From NCBI GenBank assembly GCA_030686995.1, contig CM060685.1:26732065-26796064 (forward strand): DNA of 64,000 nt, written 5' to 3'. Both the position numbers and the translations under genes were made by a program. Positions 56,267 through 64,000 of this stretch are shown here, in pieces. This DNA comes from Artemisia argyi. Lineage: Eukaryota > Streptophyta > Magnoliopsida > Asterales > Asteraceae. The notes beneath the pieces were generated by a model. That model had not been told where the DNA came from. It did no database searches and saw only the letters and a list, made by a program, of their open reading frames with translations. How positions within the stretch are numbered: the stretch's first letter is position 1; each line of letters opens with the position of its first letter.

Positions 56267-59200
56267 TGTATAGTTTTTTAAACCGAAGAAATGCTTAGGA
56301 AAGTATTTCCCCCGGGTCGTGTCCCAACGAAGGTGTGAATGGAATTTCGAATTCCCGAATCGTGAAATTGTGTCGTGAAAGTGGTAAAAAGTGATTTGAT
56401 GAGATTACACTAATGAAATAGTAAATGAAGCACAAATAATACACTAAACACGTAATTCAAATAATGCAACTAGAAACGTAACGTAGAAACGAAAACGTAA
56501 GCTAAAACGGAAATTAAACGTTAACGTACGAAATAAAACGCGACTTTTAAGCTACACTACTCCTACGGACTTGGAAATAATTTTCAAAAATTAAAAATGA
56601 TAAAAGAAAATTTTGTGAAAAAGAAATTTTTTTTTTTTGACTTTTTATTTATTTATTATGAATTAAAAACTATTTAACTAATTAAAAATTAAAAGAAAAT
56701 GAAAATAAGGTGAGAAAAATAAAAATTTAATTTTGAAAATTATAAAATAACTAAAAAGTAATTTTAAAACTAAAAACTAATTTTTTTTTGGCTTTTTATG
56801 TAATTTCTAGGAATTAAAAACTATTTAATCTAATTAAAAATTCAAAATAAATTCAAAATAATAGAGAAAAATGCAAAATAAATTTCTAAAATTTTAAAAT
56901 AAATGAAAATAATTTTCTAAAATATTTTTGGATTTTTCTGGGATTTTTCAGATTTTTTTTTTTGGATTTTTTTAGTAATTAAAAAGTAATTAAAAATGAT
57001 TAAAAATGAAAATAAAATAAGAAAAATAGTAAATGAACTCAGAAAAATTTGAAAAAATTACAGAAATTCTAAAATATTAAAATGAACTTGAGAAAAAATT
57101 TTGAAAGAAAAATAAGCAAGGAAAGTGCTGAAAAGCTTGAAACAACATATTAGGAGTGCTTATTAATAAGCACTCCTTAACCAGAGTTGACCAAACTTTG
57201 ACCAAAAATGTTTTTTACTCAAATATGTTGAATGAGATAAGATTCAGACCAATAAGCACTTCAGAAACACAATAATGGCTCAAATCAGTGGAATAAGCTC
57301 AAATATGAATAAGCAATTAAGCTGACAAATAAGATGTGGGCAATAACTCACTGAGATATGAAACTTAAGGTGTAAAAGAACTATAGTGAACAATTTATCT
57401 CAGGTATGAACAACTAAATCACAAATGCAGCCCTATGGTAGTTGACAGCTAAATCAGCTTTGAGCCCTACTTTGTGGCTTATTTTCTAGCACCTAATAAG
57501 CTGATGAGATACACCAAAGGGGGCAAAAGCTTAACTGACTACCTGAGAAACAAATTCCACCAACAAAAATGATCTCTAACCTAATTAACTATCCTAACAG
57601 CCTCCTAGAAAGTGTAAGAAAACCTGATGCACAGGGAGAGTCAGAATCAGACAATCAACTTCAAACCTGTTTTCCAATAAGCAAATAAGTTCCAAATTCA
57701 AATTTTCTTTTTGATTATGATTTACTCACTGCTGAACTCCTCAAATTAGCTTTTAAAAGGTATTTCCAATTGAAATTATGACCTACAGATCTTCACAAAG
57801 TTTTGACAAAAACCTGAGTTGAAACTATTTTGACTTTTTGTTATGCAATTTGCTGTTGACTAAGTTGGATTTCAATTAATCAAAACTCACCCTAGATGTG
57901 AACTGAAGATGTTTAAACATTAAAGTTACTTATATTAACACACAATGCAACAAATCTAGAGATGGCAGATTCAAATAAACCCTTGAAATGACCTTTTAAG
58001 TGATCTATGACTTTTAATGACAAATGACTTATGAATTTATAGCTATTCTAACCTAAATGCATCTAGTATTAACTGTCTAACCTAAATGTTACCCCTAAAG
58101 TAAGCTTAAACTCAGCACAACTACTAGATCCAAACACCCTTGTTATGACTGTCACAACCTACCAGCACCTCAATATCAAATCCAATTGATCCAAATTCAA
58201 ACTAAGGTAACTGATATATGGTCCAAATGATACTGAAATACAAAATCTAAATTCTATAACTAAGAAGCAATACAAACACAGATTCCAAATATAGAAAGCT
58301 AATGAAACAGTGCTATTCTTAAACTTATGCAAACTACTAATATAAACCAACTAGAATAAGCTAAATTAAGACGATAAAAACTGAAAATGAACAATAACAA
58401 GCAGTTAAAACAGATCAATACTAGAAACTTAATTGATGCAAATATAAGATTAAAAATAAAAAATTGAGACTTACGATCACCCCTCAGCCAAACAGAAGGG
58501 CTCTCCCACACAGCCTGTCTTTGTGACAGGCCAAACGCTCCTATTGGCTGCCAAAATCCTTTGAATAAGCTGGCTAAATGAGTATAAGCTGAAGTTGACT
58601 TTCATTGACTAAAGGTATTTGAGCAATTAAAGGCAGTAATCATCAAACAATTTTCACCACAAGCATTTGTTAAACTAAATTAAATGAGTTAATTCAAGCT
58701 AAAAATAGATTTAAAATAACTGAAAGTTGGAAATTAAATTGCAAAGAAATTGACTGAAAATTCTAATTATATTAAAACTGAATTGAGTTTACAAATTAAA
58801 AGCAAAATTACAATTATAAGCTAAACTAATTTTATTCTACTCCTAACCTAATCTAACCTAAAAATCTAACTGCTTAACATGATGTGAGGGTGGAGCTATT
58901 TATAGCTGAGAGAAGAGGAATGCCATGTCACTGATCCAGGTGAAGTGTGCTTGTTTGAGTTCTTAGTAGCCATTTGATCATGCTCTAGATACATCCAATC
59001 ATCCTTAGCCCTTGATTAAATGATGTGACATCCTTGATCCTGCGTGTGTTAGCTCATTGGACCACGTGTCATTCCATATGCCCCTGACACCTTATCAGCT
59101 TCTAGAAACTCCAAATGATTGAGTATTAATTACCTACGTGAGGTAATTTTGAGGTGAGGAGGTTAGGGTTCATAGGAACAGTGGTTATTTTCTGGGTGAG

Positions 59201-59900
59201 GTAAATTGGGGGGCGGGTAATTGGGAATTTGGGTGTTATTAAAGTGGGGTTGATCGGTTGTAAAGGGGTTGACCGGGTGTTGGGTTGTGACTGGATCGGG
59301 TAATAATTAATAGGGAGGTGGACTTTGGTTTCTTGGGCTTGTGGTTTTAGTTGGACCTTAGGCTAGTTAAAAAGATTGTGGATCCGGTTATATGTTATAG
59401 TGGTTTAGTAATAATAATAAGCAAGGACTAATATTGTAATTTTGATAAGTGTGAGGGCTGAAAATGACATTTATCCAAATTGTAATCCAAGGGTCTTTGT
59501 TGTCATTCTTTGATTAACGGAGGACCAAGTTTGTCTTTTCTTCAATTATTTCTTCGAGGGACCAATTTTGTTAGTTTGTGAAACTTGGAGGACTGAAATC
59601 GCCAATCTTTCAAACTTTCACCAGGGACCAAATATGTAACATTGACGAATCTGTGAGGACTTCTAATGATGAAATAAGCTTTTCTTTAATCATTTTACTT
59701 CCCCGGCTCCGGCTTTTGACCTTTTTCCGTTCTCGTGCTCGTTTTTGTCGGTTTTGCTTTGTTTTCGTTCATTTTTTACATATCCATACCTGCACATACA
59801 CAAATACAAAAACATGCATTCTATTGGCATTTTTGGTTAGTATTTGGTGTTTTTGGTCTGAAATAAGGCCTGAAAAGGATGAGTGATTAAGCACTCATCA
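56248..59900 (-). repeat. 3' LTR, about 3.65 kb
   Basis: On the minus strand it starts TGATGAGTGCTTAATCACTC. The other end is near TGATGAAGTC (56248), with clear identity to the second LTR from 56268. Over the roughly 400 bp that can be compared (56268-56665 versus 63603-64000) I count only a handful of differences. The interior is AT-rich with no conserved frame and no close tandem repeats. Confidence 0.82.
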
Positions 59901-61738
59901 AAATCCCCCAGACTAAGGTATTGCCGTGCCCTCACGCAATGTCATCACCTCACGCTTAAAAGATAAATAATTTCAAAACCTCTCTTTACTGACGTTGTAA
60001 AGTAGCAATGATGTTCAAGAGAGATAGTAAAATCATTTATTCTCAAAAACGCTCCGTTTTCCGATTTTCATGAATAACAACTACTACTACTATTTTTGTA
60101 TTTTTTTCATTTATATATGTGACGGTTTGCCTTGACTTTCATTATCAATTCTTATCTGTTGATAATTTTCAGGGTCAACGAGTAGAAACACTTCTCACAG
60201 AGAAGAGACCGTACGGATAAAAATCGTCATCCTTGATTTTTCACAAGCTCCCAAACTAAGCGTAAAATCGAAATCATTGTTTATCAGAAGTTAGATGCTA
60301 ACACTGCCCACAAAAGTTACTTGTGTACTACCTCTTGTCCCCAGGTCCTAAGTTTTTGTATCTAAAGATTTTAATTTGTGAGAAATGAATTGCTTCATAT
60401 TTTCTCGTTTTGATATTTGTTAGTCCGATAGTGATACCTAAGTTAAAACGATAAGTAGTTATTCATTTTCTCTTAAGAACCACTGCAATAGAAATTCGGT
60501 CCACATCAAGGAATTTGGGGTACATACAATATCAAAGATATAAGTTGCGGAGTACAATCACGTGGACCTCATGTGACTGATTACTAATCACTTATCACAT
60601 GCACCTCATGCGCCAACAACTTATTGATACATACATAGCTCTTATTCAACAATACTTCAACTTTCATTTTTTTCTTTCCTTCTTGATTTTTTCTCTCATA
60701 ACATCAATGGAAGCTTATCGGGTAGCTCCAAAACCACATAGAAAATCAACTTTTGACTTTTGATTTTTTTCACTTTTTGCTCTTATTTTTGATGTTCCTT
60801 GATATGTACCCAACTTCTAAAGCAAAAATTCTCTTAAGAAAACAAAGAACTAAATATTATTCAAACCGAAATACCACTAATTAACCTAGAACATCTATTA
60901 TATATTGGTGACGTATCTGATGGGAACAAGGAGGCCACAAGTACCTCTCGTGGGTTTTTTAAATCCCAGTAATGCGATCCGTGTATAGCACGAAACTTCT
61001 AAATAAACTCTATCATTCCTCGATCTCCGCAAATTTAAAATCCCAAATAATGAGATCCGCGGATGCTTAGCCATAATCTTTTGATTATTTTGGTTAAGGG
61101 AGACAAGCTAGGGCTCAACACGCCCGGTCAAGTCAGAACATTTATTTCTACTCTCGCCGGTAGGAAAGTCAAAACAAGGTGTCAAAACTTATTATTCATA
61201 TTATAATTTTTTTTTCATTTTTTTTTTTTTTTTTTTTTTTTTACAATAAAGAGGTGACAAAAATCAAAATTTTTGGTGGAAAACGGAGTTGCGTAAGTTA
61301 AACAGCTCAGACGATGGTACAGGTCAAATCGAATCGAAGATTCACCCCCCCAGACTAAAGTGAAACATTGTCCTCAATGTTTTAAGGGTACGGGGAATCC
61401 TACGTAAAATCTAAGGCCGTTTATTAAGTATGCCAAGAGATAAACGTTAATCGATAAGATTTTGGATATGGTGAATTTCCGAAAGAGCAGCGAAGGATGA
61501 GACTCGAGTGGAGAGAACGACAAACCACGAGCACGAGAGTCCTCAAACTTCGGGGAAATTCCTGAACATTCATAAACAACAACCACGAAAACACGAGTTT
61601 GGAAAGGGTCGCCCCTCTCACGTCACGTTATTTAAGAAAATAGAAACTTAAGAAGATGAAAAGGATAAGCATGGGGTGCCTCCCACGAAGCGCTTGTTTT
61701 TGTTCACCGAGTCACATGAGCTTGACTCGATCCCCGAA
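59901..61738 (-). other. 3' untranslated internal region of the large LTR element
   Basis: No protein-like frame. The minus strand has CTGGGGGATTT (59901-59911) abutting the 3' LTR as polypurine tract, a T run (plus strand 61218-61242) and the second G-rich tract near 61347. Confidence 0.6.
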
Positions 61739-63385
61739 TTAATTCGTCCTTGGGGAGAGCAGAAAGAACGGACACCTGGCATGTAAAACGGAGATGCCGG
61801 GGTCAAAGACGGTATCCTCACTCCCGGTGGAGTGGAAAAGTGAAGAAATGAGGGGATAAGTAAAGAACGGTTGAAACACCCAGATGATAAAAGCAAAGTC
61901 GATTTCTGAATCACGGGTGGGTTGGGTGGGTAAAATATCAATCACAGGATTATCATAATCAGAAATCTCGTCCACCACTCCAAAAATATCTTCATTCGTA
62001 TCTGATTCCAAAACTACATCAGGTGGTTTCGCCGGTGGACGAGAGGAAGGTAAATCGAAAATAATATATCTTTGAACGCCATTCTCGTCATTCTCAATAC
62101 CCGGTGGTATCAAGTCATCCGCAGCAAGAAATTGATCAACATCCACAAAAAGAGGATCACGTGACGGATTATCGAAAATAAGCAAAAAGTCTATCTCAAA
62201 ATCAAAACGCTCATAATCCGGAAGAGAGATATCAGCATGAATAGTGGGATTGCCACTACTCGTCTCTTCAAATCGAAAAATTTCAAGCTCGGGTAAGAAA
62301 TCACTATCCATAACGGGGATAGGAGAAAAAGTCGGAGGATCTTTCAACGCCTCGATCTTAGAAATTAGAAGATAAACTTTGGATAATTTGTCACGAAGAG
62401 TTTCATCTTGAATTTCAGCATCATCATCTTCATCATTATCATCGATATATCCACAAGATATAGAATCGTCATCGTCAGAATCGGAGAATATTTCAACACG
62501 ATTTTCATCAAACGGTATATCATTTGTATCAACTTGATCATCAAAACGATTATTCTCGGACTCACTTGGGATTGGGACGAGGTTCTCAACACTAGACTTA
62601 TTGAATTCGTCCGATTCCGTTGCCGGAATAGTGTTTAGATGCTCGTCCCCCATTTTTAGAGAGTCTTCGGGTTCTTCGGGAGAAGAGATAGAATCATTTT
62701 GAGGATTTAGATTGATTGTAATCGTGGAATCATCATCATACAAACAACACTCACAAAATTGGAATTTTCTTTCTTCGACAAGAGGTTCTTCCATCGATTT
62801 CTCATTAGGCTCGGGAGTAGATGTCATACGATTAACCATCTCTTTCAACTCATCCATCATGGATTTGATTTCAAAAATTTTATTAGTAAAATCAGAAGAT
62901 TGTGGGGGTTGGTAAAAACCATGAGAATTGTAATATGAATTTGGCTCATAAAAATTTTCAGACGATCCCCCACAATGTTCAAAATTTGATTGATTTTGGA
63001 ATAAATCACCATTGTAATATGAATTTGGTTCATAAAAATCATTTTGAGGATAACAATCAAGGCTCGGATTGTAATCGAAAGACGTGTCAGCACTCGGGGC
63101 ATAGCACATACAATCGGTGTATCCACATATATCACAAAAACATTGCCCACACGGCATTCCTTCTTCGGAAGGGTTTCCACAATTATAGCAATTAAACGAA
63201 GGTGGTGGTGGTGTATAGAAATCAGAAACGTTTGACGGATTGTTGAACGATCTTTGCTCATACGTGTGAGAATTACAATTCCAACAAACTCCATCTTGAA
63301 TATTATCACCACATTGGTCGCACGTACACCACACACACAACCCTCCGAAAAACGGTTCTCCAAAATTAACACAAAACGGATCCAT
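61739..63385 (-). CDS. Gag-position Cys-rich acidic protein of the LTR element (548 residues)
   Basis: The frame opens about 170 bases after the primer-binding site, where gag would lie. Residues 5-94 form repeated zinc-ribbon-like modules: GEPFFGGLCVWCTCDQCG (C17, C20, C22, C25), DNIQDGVCWNC (C34, C37), and CYNCGNPSEEG with MPCGQCFCDICG (C66, C69, C79, C82, C84, C87). The first module has F8 where a second Cys is expected. Next come two FYEPNSYYN repeats (about 117 and 143), a short helical segment (MMDELKEMVNRM), and a long acidic region with MGDEHLNTIPATESDEF and VENLVPIPSESE. A hydrophobic stretch (FAFIIWVFQPFFTYPLISSLF) and EDTVFDPGI precede the stop. I recall similar text from retrotransposon-derived proteins of Tanacetum, with no known function. 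No stop or frameshift in 548 codons. Confidence 0.8.
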   Translation of the reverse strand: MDPFCVNFGEPFFGGLCVWCTCDQCGDNIQDGVCWNCNSHTYEQRSFNNPSNVSDFYTPPPPSFNCYNCGNPSEEGMPCGQCFCDICGYTDCMCYAPSADTSFDYNPSLDCYPQNDFYEPNSYYNGDLFQNQSNFEHCGGSSENFYEPNSYYNSHGFYQPPQSSDFTNKIFEIKSMMDELKEMVNRMTSTPEPNEKSMEEPLVEERKFQFCECCLYDDDSTITINLNPQNDSISSPEEPEDSLKMGDEHLNTIPATESDEFNKSSVENLVPIPSESENNRFDDQVDTNDIPFDENRVEIFSDSDDDDSISCGYIDDNDEDDDAEIQDETLRDKLSKVYLLISKIEALKDPPTFSPIPVMDSDFLPELEIFRFEETSSGNPTIHADISLPDYERFDFEIDFLLIFDNPSRDPLFVDVDQFLAADDLIPPGIENDENGVQRYIIFDLPSSRPPAKPPDVVLESDTNEDIFGVVDEISDYDNPVIDILPTQPTRDSEIDFAFIIWVFQPFFTYPLISSLFHSTGSEDTVFDPGISVLHARCPFFLLSPRTN

Positions 63386-63556
63386 AAGAACTAAACATAA
63401 GAAGGTTTGAGAAAAAGAATCAAATTTTAGAAGATAAGAAGATTATTTTTGTTTTTGATTTTTTAATTTTTATGTTTTATAGAAAATATATACAAGATAG
63501 AGGAAGGCTTATCAAAACACGATTTTTCAAAACGAAAATTCAAAAACTCACTTCGA

Positions 63557-63577
63557 CCTTCCCCGGCAGCGGCGCCA
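63557..63577 (-). other. Primer-binding site of the large LTR element
   Basis: The minus strand reads TGGCGCCGCTGCCGGGGAAG six bases inside the 5' LTR. It is one base different from the Athila-type site complementary to tRNA-Asp. It fixes the element's orientation. Confidence 0.85.
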
Positions 63578-63583
63578 TTTTTT

Positions 63584-64000
63584 TGATGTTGTCGTTTTAA
63601 GTATATAGTTTTTTAAACCGAAGAAATGCTTAGGAAAGTATTTCCCCCGGGTCGTGTCCCAACGAAGGTGTGAATGGAATTTCGAATTCCCGAATCGTGA
63701 AATCGTGTCGTGAAAGTGGTAAAAAGTGATTTGATGAGATTACACTAATGAAATAGTAAATGAAGCACAAATAATACACTAAACACGTAATTCAAATAAT
63801 GCAACTAGAAACGTAACGTAGAAACGAAAACGTAAGCTAAAACGGAAATTAAACGTTAACGTACGAAATAAAACGCGACTTTTAAGCTACACTACTCCTA
63901 CGGACTTGGAAATAGTTTTCAAAAATTAAAAATGATAAAAGAAAATTTTGTGAAAAAGAAAAATATTTTTTTTGACTTTTTATTTATTTATTATGAATTA
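63584..64000 (-). repeat. 5' LTR (partial, cut by window edge)
   Basis: From 63603 it repeats the sequence at 56268 onward (AAACCGAAGAAATGCTTAGG, CCCCCGGGTCGTGTCCC). Only a few changes are seen, for example C/T near 63702 and a poly-T length difference near 63965. Confidence 0.92.

Larger units (their letters stand above)
56248..64000 (-). mobile_element. Large non-autonomous LTR retrotransposon (LARD-like), right end off window
   Basis: The element lies on the minus strand. Its parts are a 3' LTR at 56248-59900, a polypurine tract at 59901-59912, an internal region with a single ORF (61739-63385), a primer-binding site at 63557-63577, and a 5' LTR from about 63584 beyond 64000. Pol is absent. 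TTGAGGACAATG and a G-rich TCTGGGGGGG tract (minus strand, 61345-61380), typical of the untranslated region after pol in related gypsy elements, come about 360 bp after the ORF stop. It interrupts the gypsy gag. Confidence 0.85.

Noticed and set aside
62857..63372. 171-residue minus-strand ORF overlapping the Cys-rich ORF
   Set aside because: Shadow frame lacking the Cys modules; the 548-codon frame explains the region.

Overview
The window is plant nuclear DNA that is AT-rich, intron-bearing and packed with nested transposons. It is most likely from the daisy family (Asteraceae), probably tribe Anthemideae (Tanacetum/Artemisia/Chrysanthemum-like). The family call is an inference. LINE ORF1 fragments, a gypsy gag and a Cys-rich retroelement protein all match, from memory, protein families abundant in Tanacetum drafts; no search was run. 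No organelle, bacterial or CRISPR features were seen.

Only three loci look like functional host genes. The first is a two-exon CER2-like BAHD-family gene (22705-28113), a cuticular-wax elongation cofactor. It has a TATA box, intact reading frames and a 4.1 kb intron carrying three inserted DNA transposons and a run of 35 G. The other two are paralogous two-exon genes for secreted eight-cysteine defensin-like peptides (45259-45593 and 50858-51193). They lie in a duplicated ~1.4 kb block, and their mature-peptide exons have diverged faster than their intron. An hnRNP/RRM pseudogene lies at 38379-38770.

Layout. 1-4352: foldback repeat, SINE, Helitron-like tail and the 3' half of a copia element (minus strand). 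4492-14845: a 10.4 kb Helitron whose two ends are supported by a paralogous empty site at 18260/18261. It carries a 3.7 kb solo LTR with exact target duplication, MITEs and spliced RPA/OB-fold-like exons. 14846-21895: two copies of a foldback element interrupted by a LINE ORF1 unit, separated by a second copia fragment and a solo LTR. The second LINE ORF1 has a zinc-knuckle segment triplicated in exact 52-codon units. A Stowaway MITE here contains a nested hAT MITE. 22650-28113: CER2-like gene. 28114-35518: hAT element and a Rep-less Helitron helicase with an open helicase domain. 35519-42480: Harbinger MITE, deleted MULE, RRM pseudogene, hAT MITE and LINE fragment. 42481-44512: a 2 kb almost wholly palindromic MULE with TTTTTACGTTTTCG-like arms. 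45113-52110: defensin-like duplication flanking a copia remnant. 52191-64000: SINE, then a LINE ORF1 interrupted by a gypsy element, itself truncated by a large non-autonomous LTR element (minus strand, LTRs ~3.65 kb, one ORF of 548 aa with zinc-ribbon-like modules) that runs off the right edge.

Most element boundaries rest on target-site duplications read directly from the sequence. Family names and functions are from recognition, and percent differences are hand counts.
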